DNA of 30,659 bases from a virus: the IMG/VR virus record IMGVR_UViG_3300035698_002641, positions 1 through 30,659 of that record; one strand, given 5' to 3'. A model generated the notes under the pieces. That model had not been told where the DNA came from, did no database searches, and was given only the letters and a program-made list of their open reading frames with translations. Both the position numbers and the translations under genes were made by a program. Positions 15,600 through 23,484 of this stretch are shown here, in pieces (within the stretch, counting starts at the first letter, position 1; every line of letters begins with the position of its first letter).

Positions 15600-15762
15600 C
15601 GATTTTCTCCATAATATAAGTTAGTTTATCTAATTTGTTGGCTGACTCCCGGCCAACAATGGTCTCAATACCCCTGCTTTTTAATAAGCATTTTTGTTTC
15701 TCATGATCCTTTTGCCATATGTCACTAGCTCTTAATTGTGACTGTTTGTGAAAATATTCAGC
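15600..15762 (-). pseudogene. Probable remnant of an EDxHD/VSR-type homing endonuclease in the uvsX spacer
   Basis: An open frame, entered after a TAA at 15763-15765 and lacking a start, reads AEYFHKQSQLRASDIWQKDH, then EKQKCLLKSRGIETIVGRES and KLDKLTYIMEKID. The order D...K...L...GI...I..E is that of the last strands of VSR-like homing nucleases; compare KTKMCDDIGLRLIHIWEHDW in the intact endonuclease at 27592-29214. The catalytic residues would lie upstream and are absent. In fractured phage genes described from metagenomes, a free-standing endonuclease of this family sits exactly between split-intein halves. The reading is inference from one short frame. Confidence 0.4.
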
Positions 15763-15798
15763 TTAGCAAAAAAGAAGATTTGCGGTGGCCAAAGCTAA

Positions 15799-16743
15799 TC
15801 AATTACATACTTGTAATATCGAATCTCCATCATTTAATTCCGAAACCGTTTTCCACTCATGGGTTCCATTACTAGATTCTACTAAAAATTTATGCTCTCC
15901 TGTTGCTTGAATAATCTCACCATTTTCTAATATAAGTTCAAATATTTCCTTATCTTCATACTTAAATGTCTCTGATACAGCAATGTCGCCATCTAGAGTA
16001 ATCACAATATCGCCTATGTTAATATCCTCGATATTCTTAGTCGTCTGGTCTGCCATTACTATCTTGTGACCTGCTGTTAAACAACCGCCGGAAATTTTAT
16101 CGTCTGGATCAAACATATCCTGGCTTGCATAAGTATGGTTTGTGCAGACCATGCCTACATTATAAGATCCGAACATGTTTACACAATTTCGAACCAAGGA
16201 AGTTAATGCCTTAGGTTTCCGTCCCATATCACCCTTCATATCACCCTTGTTAAACTGGTCAATATCTGTGGGTGTTAACAGCATTCCTAGACTGTCGATA
16301 ACAAACAATACCTTTGGTCTCTCCTCGGCGGGCATTTCCTTATAATCTTTCATGAAAGTAGATATTGTCTTTGCTACATTGTCTACCATCGCCATAGACA
16401 ACTTTAGAAGTTTGCTTTCATCTGTATCAACACCTAGCCGCTGTAGCCAATCTTCATCAAGTGCATTTTCACTATCAATTAAGACTACGAATATTCCCTG
16501 TTCTTGTGCATTCTTTACAATATTGCCAGCGCAGAAATAACTCTTACCACTTCCGCTCTCGCCGGCGAAGACTGTTACTTTACCAAGCGGAATTCCTTTA
16601 AAGAAATCTCCACTAACAAGATAGTTTAGAGCATAATTGCCAGTTGATATCCAATCTGTGGGATCATGAAATCCTATGCTTAATCCATCGATACTCTTAG
16701 TAATATCTTTTCTAAATTTTGAAATGTCAAACGGTCTAGACAT
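15799..16743 (-). CDS. uvsX: UvsX N-terminal part with C-terminal N-intein (split gene)
   Basis: The protein has 314 residues. Residues 1-220 are the recombinase core: Walker A GESGSGKS (61-68), VVLIDSENAL (87-95), Walker B VLFVIDSLG (145-153) and the TNHTYASQDMF segment (201-211) that matches T4 UvsX INHTYETQEMF. At Gly220 the recombinase stops and an N-intein begins at Cys221 (CLTAGHKIVM). It runs 94 residues to a TGA. The break lies at KISGG^SGFIY, the glycine-rich ssDNA-contacting loop region of RecA-type proteins (T4: GGGTGPMYSA). AAGGAGAA lies upstream of the ATG. UvsX catalyses strand exchange in replication and repair. Confidence 0.9.
   Translation of the reverse strand: MSRPFDISKFRKDITKSIDGLSIGFHDPTDWISTGNYALNYLVSGDFFKGIPLGKVTVFAGESGSGKSYFCAGNIVKNAQEQGIFVVLIDSENALDEDWLQRLGVDTDESKLLKLSMAMVDNVAKTISTFMKDYKEMPAEERPKVLFVIDSLGMLLTPTDIDQFNKGDMKGDMGRKPKALTSLVRNCVNMFGSYNVGMVCTNHTYASQDMFDPDDKISGGCLTAGHKIVMADQTTKNIEDINIGDIVITLDGDIAVSETFKYEDKEIFELILENGEIIQATGEHKFLVESSNGTHEWKTVSELNDGDSILQVCN
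15802..16083 (-). other. N-intein (94 residues) of split uvsX intein
   Basis: Codons 221-314 of the N-terminal gene: block A CLTAGHKIVM with catalytic Cys, block B ATGEHKFLV with the TxxH-type pair, then WKTVSELNDGDSIL before the stop. The length is close to that of other naturally split phage N-inteins. No endonuclease domain is present. Confidence 0.85.
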
Positions 16744-16767
16744 TGGTTCTCCTTATGAGTCAGTTAG

Positions 16768-16773
16768 ATTATA
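16768..16773 (-). promoter_or_regulatory. Sigma70-like -10 box upstream of uvsX
   Basis: TATAAT on the minus strand (GGACTATAATC) lies about 25 nt upstream of the uvsX ATG, with AAGGAG in the leader. No clear -35 or MotA box was found, so use by a phage-modified polymerase is possible. Confidence 0.4.
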
Positions 16774-16816
16774 GTCCAACTGCTTTGATTTGATTATTTT
16801 AATTAATGTGAAAGGG

Positions 16817-16848
16817 TATTGGGGCGATGATCTCTCATCGCCCCAATA
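16817..16848 (-). terminator. Strong stem-loop terminator after gp32
   Basis: A perfect 14-bp inverted repeat (left arm 16817-16830, right arm 16835-16848, 4-nt loop) starts 5 nt beyond the gp32 stop. The arms contain GGGGCGATGA/TCATCGCCCC, unusually GC-rich for this genome. The following T run is weak (CCCTTT), so it may act partly as an mRNA 3'-end stabiliser. Confidence 0.7.
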
Positions 16849-16853
16849 AAGAC

Positions 16854-17831
16854 TTACGTCTCTTGACGCTTTCTTCGGATGACAGCCAGAATATTTTCTG
16901 CAGTCTGCGCCTTCTTATCTTCAACAACTGGTGCAACTGTCTCTGTTGCAACCGGTAGCTCTGTTGAAACTGTAGGCTCTACCGGATCAGCAGTTGACGT
17001 TTGTGTAACAACTGGCGTAACTGGTGCCTTAGTTGCATCGTTGTCTTTTCTCTCCATCCCGTATGGACGATAATACTGCCCATACTTGCTTTCGTCATAT
17101 GGTTCACCGTTAACCGAATCATTAAACATCTGTTCAATTATCGATACACGAATAGCATCTGGTTCATCTGGTAGGAAAGATCTCAAATCACTTAGTCCGT
17201 GAGTGTTAATCGCTTCCTTCTGTGATTTTAGTATACTCGTTTCTTTTCTTGCCCATTTTGAGGTAGAGTAACTTGCGTATTGCCCATTATTAGTCTTTGA
17301 TATACGGAAGTCTAATCCCTTATCAAAATCTGTAGGCATTTCTTCAAGCTCGGGATCTAGCAGCGCGCTCTTAATTATGTCAAATATACTCTTTGTCATA
17401 ACAAACCGTCGAATTGGATTCTCTGGTTCTTTTTCGTCTGCAATAGAATTTTCGTTAACAAACCCCTGGAAGATATAACTGCGTTTCTTCCAATACTTTC
17501 GTCCCATCTCTTCTAATGAAGGATCCTTAAACCAACCGCGAACTTCTCGTAACACTGGACAATCCTTGCCATACATTTCCATGCATGGAACTTGAATTGT
17601 CATAGGCTTCGAATTCGGATCGCCTTTGACTCCGGTAAATGGTAGTTTGATAACCAAACGCTCTACCCAGAAAAACGTGTTAGAATCATTGCCATCTGGT
17701 AGAAAGCGAATAACTGCTGTCTGTCCTTCGGGCATATTCCAATGTGGGTAAATTGCGTTGTCTAGGGTCTGTCCGCCTGCGCGGTCGTCCTGTTGTTTTA
17801 GCTTCTCTCGTATTTCTGCTAATGTTGCCAT
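16854..17831 (-). CDS. 32: Single-stranded DNA-binding protein gp32
   Basis: The protein has 325 residues. The N terminus has a basic KLKQQ helix as in the self-association (LAST) region of T4 gp32. A core OB-fold segment follows (VIRFLPDGND, FFWVERLVIKLPF), with a zinc-binding-like VPCMEMYGKDCPVL (Cys83, Cys91). Then GWFKDPSLEEMGRKYWKKRSY and SYIFQGFV match gp32 homologues of marine T4-like phages. The C-terminal 80 residues are a Pro/Thr/Val linker and a tail that ends in a basic AVIRRKRQET rather than the usual acidic end. gp32 coats ssDNA in replication and works with UvsX and UvsY. The gene is bounded by the terminator at 16817 and a leader with a late promoter. Confidence 0.85.
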   Translation of the reverse strand: MATLAEIREKLKQQDDRAGGQTLDNAIYPHWNMPEGQTAVIRFLPDGNDSNTFFWVERLVIKLPFTGVKGDPNSKPMTIQVPCMEMYGKDCPVLREVRGWFKDPSLEEMGRKYWKKRSYIFQGFVNENSIADEKEPENPIRRFVMTKSIFDIIKSALLDPELEEMPTDFDKGLDFRISKTNNGQYASYSTSKWARKETSILKSQKEAINTHGLSDLRSFLPDEPDAIRVSIIEQMFNDSVNGEPYDESKYGQYYRPYGMERKDNDATKAPVTPVVTQTSTADPVEPTVSTELPVATETVAPVVEDKKAQTAENILAVIRRKRQET

Positions 17832-17901
17832 TATATTTCCTTTTTATGAGTGCATTTGTTATGCTTTATTGTGTGCTTTATGTGTTCTATACTTGTAAGC
17901 A

Positions 17902-17913
17902 ACTGTATACAGT
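17902..17913. repeat. 12-bp palindrome in the gp32 leader region
   Basis: ACTGTATACAGT is a perfect palindrome in the 196-nt gap upstream of gp32, 13 nt from the late promoter. It overlaps the larger pair AACTGT...ACAGTT. It could be an operator or an RNA hairpin in the leader; T4 gp32 represses its own mRNA through a leader structure. Confidence 0.4.
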
Positions 17914-17925
17914 ATATAACAGTTT

Positions 17926-17933
17926 TATTTATC
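17926..17933 (-). promoter_or_regulatory. T4-type late promoter upstream of gp32
   Basis: GATAAATA on the minus strand, with a leader of about 90 nt to the ATG at 17831. An AAAAGGAAA precedes the ATG. The rest of 17934-18027 holds nothing recognisable except a poly-T/A tract near 17964. Confidence 0.5.
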
Positions 17934-18027
17934 ATATCAATAAAAAGAAAGGTATAAAAGTGAATTTTTTTACTTAAGAAGAAGGTCATCTATTAAGAGC
18001 TAGGATAGGCCTATAGGTGATTGTTGA

Positions 18028-18351
18028 CTAGGTCTTTTTAGTCTTTCTAGTCTTTCCTGGTACATAGTCAGTAATTCCTGCGGTAACTTCATCATAATCA
18101 GCGTCTGTAGTGCCATCTGCTGCCATCTTTGGTGTGGCATTTGGCGTGGTACCAAATGCAGGATTGTCAACGTATACCTTTGGTTCGATGTATTTTTTAG
18201 ACTTATTCTTCTCTAATATTTCTACATTGGACAGTGGAATCTTTCCGATATAGCCAAAAGAATATTCTCCGCCCATATTAGCTAATGATCGGTAGGCTAT
18301 ATATTGTTGAAATTTTTGAAATACTTCTTCGGTAATTCCCATTTTTTGCAA
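18028..18351 (-). CDS. Unknown protein, non-AUG start after a double stop
   Basis: From a TTG at 18351 the frame encodes 107 residues (LQKMGITEEVFQKF, then GGEYSFGYIGKIPL) with a Lys/Thr-rich tail. An in-frame ATG lies three codons later. The frame stays open another 25 codons upstream with protein-like sequence (DALFQNLRQLLHRPDYHGRT) to TAA-TGA, the stop of the preceding gene, and has no ATG or GTG. GGAAGA lies about 10 nt before the TTG. The true N terminus may therefore be longer, using an unusual start or readthrough. I do not recognise the family. It lies downstream of a large unknown protein and upstream of gp32. Confidence 0.55.
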   Translation of the reverse strand: MQKMGITEEVFQKFQQYIAYRSLANMGGEYSFGYIGKIPLSNVEILEKNKSKKYIEPKVYVDNPAFGTTPNATPKMAADGTTDADYDEVTAGITDYVPGKTRKTKKT

Positions 18352-18429
18352 AAGGTCTGTTCTTCCATGATAATCTGGACGATGAAGTAATTGACGAAGA
18401 TTCTGAAATAATGCATCGTGATGGTCTCA

Positions 18430-19932
18430 TTATTTGTTCCTTGCTGCATCTTGCTCTGCACGAAGACGTCTTGCAACAATACTCCTAGGAGTCATGTATG
18501 GTTGCATATTTACCGCAGCATAGTTAACTGACTCGTTTCCTATGCCTGCTAAGGCCTTGATTGCAGCCAATTCAGCCTCTTCATTTACTGAAGGATTTTG
18601 CTCAATGTCATCAGTCGGGTCTTCATCCTGGTTGTTGTCTTTATTCTTCCAATCTCTTAGGATTTCGATAAATCCATCGATCATGCCGGTGTCGTCTTCA
18701 AATTTAAAATCGCCGTCACGGTGTCCTTTGACAAATTTTGCAATCCAGTTAATTACCACAAACCTAACGTCTGCGGTTGGGTCATCGTCTTCGTCGCGGA
18801 AAGTGTTATTAATGCTATCAAACAAATCATCGTCGCCAATTAGATCGTATAATGCATTAGAGGCATTTTGATTTGATTGGCCGGCCTCTAATGGGTGTTG
18901 TAGAAGTGCTCGTAAATTTGCCATTTGATCCGGTGTTCTTGGCAATGCCCAAGTACCTTCTGCTACTACAGCTTCTTTCATCTCTTTCATCTTAAGAGCG
19001 CGGCTGACATTCTCTAATGTGCCTTCGATCCTATTGTCGAACATTGACCTAGTAAGTGTTTGTTTTATTCCGGCAATGTCTTCTTCAGATATAACAAGTT
19101 CTTTTGGATCTAGGTTCTCAAAATACTTAGAATATCCTCGTTTGTTTGAAATTCTAGATAAGGTCGACTTTAGTTCGTTGTAATGTTCGCGTACAGTTTG
19201 GATAATATTTGCTGCATCATCGCCTTCGTAAATTCCAGATTTTGCTTTACGAACAAATGTTTGCAAATTTAGCATTTCATTCATAACAGAGACAATGTGT
19301 TTGCCCTTTTCGTCATTTAAATAGCCGCCGTAAGATACGTGCCGTGCCATTGCTCTGGCGCCTGGAAGATAATTCTCAGGAAACCGGAAACGCTCGCCTT
19401 GCGAATTTTCTATAAAGATTGCAGAGATGTCACGTGATCTGGATCCGTGCTTTCCTTCGTCAACTACTTTCTTATGTTGGACTATTATTTTAGCATCAGC
19501 TAACTTTTGATAACTCTTTTTCTTAGAGCCAAACATCTTGCTTTCTGATAACCCATCGGGGTTATGGTGGGTCTTCACCATTAATTCAAAGTCTTTACGA
19601 TCTAATCTTCGTTTGTTAACGTTCTTCATCTCAAATTTAACCATATTCCTATGAGCAAAATGCCTAAGATCGCGAACGAAAGTATACCATTCGTTCTTTT
19701 CAAGTTGATCCATTTCTTCCAATACTAGAGAACTAAAGTAGAGTTCTAAACTGTTATCGTCTATCAAGTTGATGACAACGTTTCCCTTTTGGTGTCCGTT
19801 GACTTCAAAATCGAAATCAAAAAAGACAGCATCATTCGGATCAAGTGTAATTTGACTATCGGCGTCACCTAGTTTAATGTTTCTTACCCTAGATTGGATC
19901 TTGTCGTGAAGATTTACTGAAATTTCGCTCAT
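18430..19932 (-). CDS. Large unknown protein next to terminase
   Basis: The start at 19932 (MSEISVNLHDKIQSRV) is chosen over the TTG at 19947 because a late promoter element ends 5 nt upstream. The 500-residue protein has an N-terminal beta-rich segment (FFDFDFEVNGHQKGNVVINL), a basic helical stretch (NVNKRRLDRKDFELMVKTHH), and an acidic, low-complexity C-terminal third (DDDPT, NQDEDPTDDIEQ) ending in a basic helix. No catalytic motif was recognised. Position directly after the large terminase suggests a virion or packaging role, but this is context only. Confidence 0.65.
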   Translation of the reverse strand: MSEISVNLHDKIQSRVRNIKLGDADSQITLDPNDAVFFDFDFEVNGHQKGNVVINLIDDNSLELYFSSLVLEEMDQLEKNEWYTFVRDLRHFAHRNMVKFEMKNVNKRRLDRKDFELMVKTHHNPDGLSESKMFGSKKKSYQKLADAKIIVQHKKVVDEGKHGSRSRDISAIFIENSQGERFRFPENYLPGARAMARHVSYGGYLNDEKGKHIVSVMNEMLNLQTFVRKAKSGIYEGDDAANIIQTVREHYNELKSTLSRISNKRGYSKYFENLDPKELVISEEDIAGIKQTLTRSMFDNRIEGTLENVSRALKMKEMKEAVVAEGTWALPRTPDQMANLRALLQHPLEAGQSNQNASNALYDLIGDDDLFDSINNTFRDEDDDPTADVRFVVINWIAKFVKGHRDGDFKFEDDTGMIDGFIEILRDWKNKDNNQDEDPTDDIEQNPSVNEEAELAAIKALAGIGNESVNYAAVNMQPYMTPRSIVARRLRAEQDAARNK

Positions 19933-19937
19933 GATAA

Positions 19938-19945
19938 TATTTATC
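19938..19945 (-). promoter_or_regulatory. Late promoter with start codon 5 nt downstream
   Basis: GATAAATA on the minus strand; the ATG at 19932 follows after TTATC. No Shine-Dalgarno sequence fits between, so transcripts from it would be nearly leaderless. Confidence 0.5.
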
Positions 19946-19947
19946 AA

Positions 19948-21504
19948 TTAGAACATGATAAAAGGCATCGGTGCTTCATCATAGTCGTTAGTGTCTCTGA
20001 TTTGTTTTTCTAGTTCTGGAAGGTAATTTTTAAGCTCGTTTGCAACCCTTATCGCTAAAACCGTGCTCATAACTAAATCGTCTGTTTCTCCAGACTTTGC
20101 TGCATAACTTGCTCCGTTGCTTATAAAAGACTTCAATTCTGAGATTAACGCCTTGCTATGTATTTTCATCTTCTCAGTCTCAATTAATGTCTTTAGCTTT
20201 GCGCAAGTTGTGAGTTTAGATTTCTGTGTTGTGTTAAATCCTCTACGAAAAGCTCTTGTATTGCCCTTTCGTTTTGATTCGCTCATGAACACGCCCATAA
20301 TATTCTCTTCTCCCACATCAGCTATGCTAACAAGGGCGGCTTCACCTAGTGTATTATTTTCAACACTATAGAATGTGTCAGTTACAGACCCTGTTGTCTC
20401 GTGGATGTAACGGCATATTTCTCTTAGTATAGTAATCTGTTTTGGAATAGGCGTAGTATTATGACACCATTCGCCTACCTGTTCCATACTAGGCACCTCA
20501 AAAACTTGGATGGCTGCAGGATCTCCTCCTGTGCCTAGGCTTGGATCCAATGCTATAATATATGATCCGTTTTTCTTAATTGGTTTATACCAACGAACTT
20601 GTCCTTGTTTAAAATACGGATCAGATCCATGCATGGATGCCAGATACATACTACTGATTAAAGTTTCGTCTGCTGTAATGAATTCTAGGCCATGTTCACG
20701 TCGGAACCGCTCTTCGCCGATACGAGCAATTTCTTCATCTTTCCATTTATCATCTCGGTCTGGATGCTCCCACCATTCCGCTCGAAAAGCTTTAAACCCA
20801 TTTACCCCAACACCAGTCTCATTTCCATGGGCATCTACGGTCTTGTTAGCAAGCCTCCATAATTCAGCAAATTGATCCTCATCCGAATTTGGCGTAGATG
20901 TAATAATCGCATCTCCACCTGTTGATAGTGTTGGCGACATTGAAGTCCAGAATTCTTTTGCAATGTTTGGATTAACAAAAGAAAACTCATCCGCATATAA
21001 TAACGAGATAGCCATACCTCGACCGGTATTTTCTGTAGTTGCTTGTGACACAAGTCGACTGCCGTTGTCAAACTCGATACTGCCTTTGTTATAAGTCACT
21101 ACGCCCGCTCTAATATGATCCGGGCAGTCTTCGTATGCATACCTAATACGTTGCATAATTTCTTGCGCGCCACTGAATTGATGTGCTGCTATCAAGATTA
21201 TAGAATCTGGAATGAACATCGCACGCCACAATAAATATCCAGCCGCGGTTGTCGTTTTTCCAGTTTGCCTGGGCATCATATTGATATTAAATCGATGCGA
21301 ATGATATACGTTTAATAATCGCTCTTGATATTCATACGGTTGATATAAGAGCTTTCCTTTAACAGGATGTTGAATGTAGAAAAAATTCTTAATGAAATAC
21401 ATGGGTCCGTCAATAGGATCTACACATTTCATAAATTCTTCAGCTTGAGCTATCGTCCATTTTTGTGGAACATTGCCCTTTTTGATTAATTTGTTTTCTA
21501 TCAT
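19948..21504 (-). CDS. 17: Terminase large subunit gp17
   Basis: The protein has 518 residues with both packaging domains. The ATPase has Walker A MMPRQTGKTTTAAGY (76-90), Walker B SLLYADEFSF (167-176) with the catalytic Glu173, and a motif III-like IITSTPNSDED. The RNase H-like nuclease has IIALDPSLGTGGDPAA with Asp320, then YSVENNTLGEAAL, and a final acidic site near SGETDDLVMSTVLA. It cuts concatemeric DNA and pumps it into the prohead at the portal. Full length and intact (T4: 610; marine relatives are shorter). A weak GCTAAATA element ends 6 nt before the ATG. Confidence 0.93.
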   Translation of the reverse strand: MIENKLIKKGNVPQKWTIAQAEEFMKCVDPIDGPMYFIKNFFYIQHPVKGKLLYQPYEYQERLLNVYHSHRFNINMMPRQTGKTTTAAGYLLWRAMFIPDSIILIAAHQFSGAQEIMQRIRYAYEDCPDHIRAGVVTYNKGSIEFDNGSRLVSQATTENTGRGMAISLLYADEFSFVNPNIAKEFWTSMSPTLSTGGDAIITSTPNSDEDQFAELWRLANKTVDAHGNETGVGVNGFKAFRAEWWEHPDRDDKWKDEEIARIGEERFRREHGLEFITADETLISSMYLASMHGSDPYFKQGQVRWYKPIKKNGSYIIALDPSLGTGGDPAAIQVFEVPSMEQVGEWCHNTTPIPKQITILREICRYIHETTGSVTDTFYSVENNTLGEAALVSIADVGEENIMGVFMSESKRKGNTRAFRRGFNTTQKSKLTTCAKLKTLIETEKMKIHSKALISELKSFISNGASYAAKSGETDDLVMSTVLAIRVANELKNYLPELEKQIRDTNDYDEAPMPFIMF

Positions 21505-21544
21505 GCGATATATTTAGCCATCACTAAGTGTATATTAGGTATTA

Positions 21545-23479
21545 TTAACGACGCTTAAACATCTGATATTTAGAATCCATAGATTCATAAGTATGCATCC
21601 TTTTTGCATCCTTAGTTTTTCTAGGTGTCTGGCTCATCGGATTATCGCCTGGTGCTGCTGCTGGATACATTTTCTTAGGGCCGTTCATTCCACCTGATAG
21701 ACCAATTAATTGCTCTTCTGCATCCATATACTCTTCATCGGGCTCGTTCGCATATTCCTCATGGACTTCGTCATCAGTTAACCAACCATCAACATATTCT
21801 GTGGCATCATTGATGTAGCCGAATAATCCCAAATCTCTATCCTTAGTATCAATTTCGGAGGCTACTTCTGGTTTAATTTTTGATAATAGATCCCAAAATT
21901 GAGCATTGTATTGCTCCATTTCCGCGGAATGCCCGTCTGATGTTTTATTATCTCTGTTAAGATACCCTTTGTGTTCTTTATTACGGGATGCTTCATATTT
22001 CGCAACAACATCAATTAACTGTAGGCGCTGTGAAGAAGTATCTTCACTATGTTCATCGCCCATTAAAATATTTTCATCATCAGTTGGTTCAAGTCCAGAA
22101 TTTCGACGAATTTGCGCTAACTCCTCATCATCAGTATCTGCATGCCCATAATCATCATCTTCCCAATCAAGCTCTGGAAAATCTGGATTCTCTATTTCGT
22201 CCCAGTTTATCGGACCATCTTTAACAGGCCGTGCTTCGTTAATTGGTTCTTCTCCAGTGCCGTCGCACGATGAACATGGAGGAGATCCATCATGGTCATA
22301 ATGGCCGGATCCATTGCAAGCGCCGCACTTCTGTGTCTTCTTAGCAGAAGATTCATCTTTAGGCACAATAGAATGATTTCTATGACTACCTTCTTTTACA
22401 GATTCTGACTTTGCTCTTTTTTCATTCATTTCTTTTGTGCCTACTGCATCTTCCCAATCATCTGTGTGATAATCGCCATCCTCATGTCGTTTGCCGTTTT
22501 TATAACAACGAACAATAAACTCACCGGCTTCATCTTTTTTCCTGTTGAGTTTATATGTATAGCCTTCTTCTCCAGATTCAGCGAGGTGCCTGTCACCTTT
22601 GTTAAGCCATGAAGATAATCCGTTGGCCACAGCTCGTGTGCTTTGTGCAAAATCAGAAAGTTCTTCTCGGGTCATTGTTTTTGATTCTAGCCCTTTGCCA
22701 GATCTCCGTAATTTTCCAATTCGATCTACTATTTTTTTATAAAATGGCGCCTTTTTATCTTCGTCATTTAATTCATTACCTAATGCACTTTGTATCTCAT
22801 GCATCGCGTTAACTACTGTATTAGGAAAATTACCAATCTGTCCTTCTAGTTCACTTAGATCTTCTGGAGATTGCACATTACGCAGAGCTTTAACTACGTT
22901 CCATGCTGCATCATCAATGTTATCAGCATACGAAGATAATCCTCGTCTAACATCTCCGAATCCTTCGTCTAATTGTTTACGGATACTTTCGCTTACTCTA
23001 GCCATGTTATTTTGACTCATGCCCATTACGCCAGAATTTCCAGATAATGTCATAATTCGACCTAATTCGTTGTTCTCGTTAGTCGAATCTTCTCCATATC
23101 CTAGATCCATATTATCATCGCTTATTTGGTCTTCGTACCATTTATCAAAGTCTTGATTTTCTTTCCTTTCGATATATTGGATAATTTCTTTAAATATTTT
23201 TCTGTCGCCTTTTAGGTGAGCTTCTACAAAATAATCAATCGGGTCTACTCCGTCACTGTGTAGCTCATAAATGCTATCCATAAACTGTTGTGCAAGGTTT
23301 CTAATAGGTAGGTCCGGACCAGATTCAACTACACATTCTTCATTCTCGTCAGCGTCTGTTTCATCTTCTTCATGAACTTGAGTCTCTGCAGACTCGATAC
23401 CTTTTTGAATATCTTCATTATCATAAGTCTCTTGAATTTTTCTGAGTTGCTCTAATACATTAACCATTTTCATTTTCAT
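21545..23479 (-). CDS. Large acidic protein with DnaJ-like zinc motif
   Basis: The 644-residue protein is very acidic and hydrophilic. It has N-terminal helices (VNVLEQLRKIQETYD), a helical centre (residues about 160-310), and near residue 384 two zinc-ribbon knuckles, KCGACNGSGHYDHDG and PCSSCDGTGEEP, of the CxxCxGxG type found in DnaJ. Acidic stretches (ELDWEDDDYGHADTDDEE) follow. The last residues are basic (KYQMFKRR). It lies between the small and large terminase regions. No J domain is present, so a co-chaperone role is not supported; a scaffold-like or packaged protein is possible. AAGGAA precedes three closely spaced in-frame ATGs. Confidence 0.7.
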   Translation of the reverse strand: MKMKMVNVLEQLRKIQETYDNEDIQKGIESAETQVHEEDETDADENEECVVESGPDLPIRNLAQQFMDSIYELHSDGVDPIDYFVEAHLKGDRKIFKEIIQYIERKENQDFDKWYEDQISDDNMDLGYGEDSTNENNELGRIMTLSGNSGVMGMSQNNMARVSESIRKQLDEGFGDVRRGLSSYADNIDDAAWNVVKALRNVQSPEDLSELEGQIGNFPNTVVNAMHEIQSALGNELNDEDKKAPFYKKIVDRIGKLRRSGKGLESKTMTREELSDFAQSTRAVANGLSSWLNKGDRHLAESGEEGYTYKLNRKKDEAGEFIVRCYKNGKRHEDGDYHTDDWEDAVGTKEMNEKRAKSESVKEGSHRNHSIVPKDESSAKKTQKCGACNGSGHYDHDGSPPCSSCDGTGEEPINEARPVKDGPINWDEIENPDFPELDWEDDDYGHADTDDEELAQIRRNSGLEPTDDENILMGDEHSEDTSSQRLQLIDVVAKYEASRNKEHKGYLNRDNKTSDGHSAEMEQYNAQFWDLLSKIKPEVASEIDTKDRDLGLFGYINDATEYVDGWLTDDEVHEEYANEPDEEYMDAEEQLIGLSGGMNGPKKMYPAAAPGDNPMSQTPRKTKDAKRMHTYESMDSKYQMFKRR

Positions 23480-23484
23480 TTTCC

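Noticed and set aside
15600-15798. uvsX break as a sequencing or assembly frameshift
   Set aside because: The halves are separated by 199 nt with several stops, differ in frame, and the second has its own ribosome site and start; intein borders are exact.
18297-18479. 60-residue minus-strand frame
   Set aside because: It lies across the end of the 500-residue gene and start of the next in another frame; the other frame there is clearly more protein-like.
21545-23479. DnaJ co-chaperone
   Set aside because: Only zinc-knuckle similarity; no J domain HPD motif and only two knuckles.
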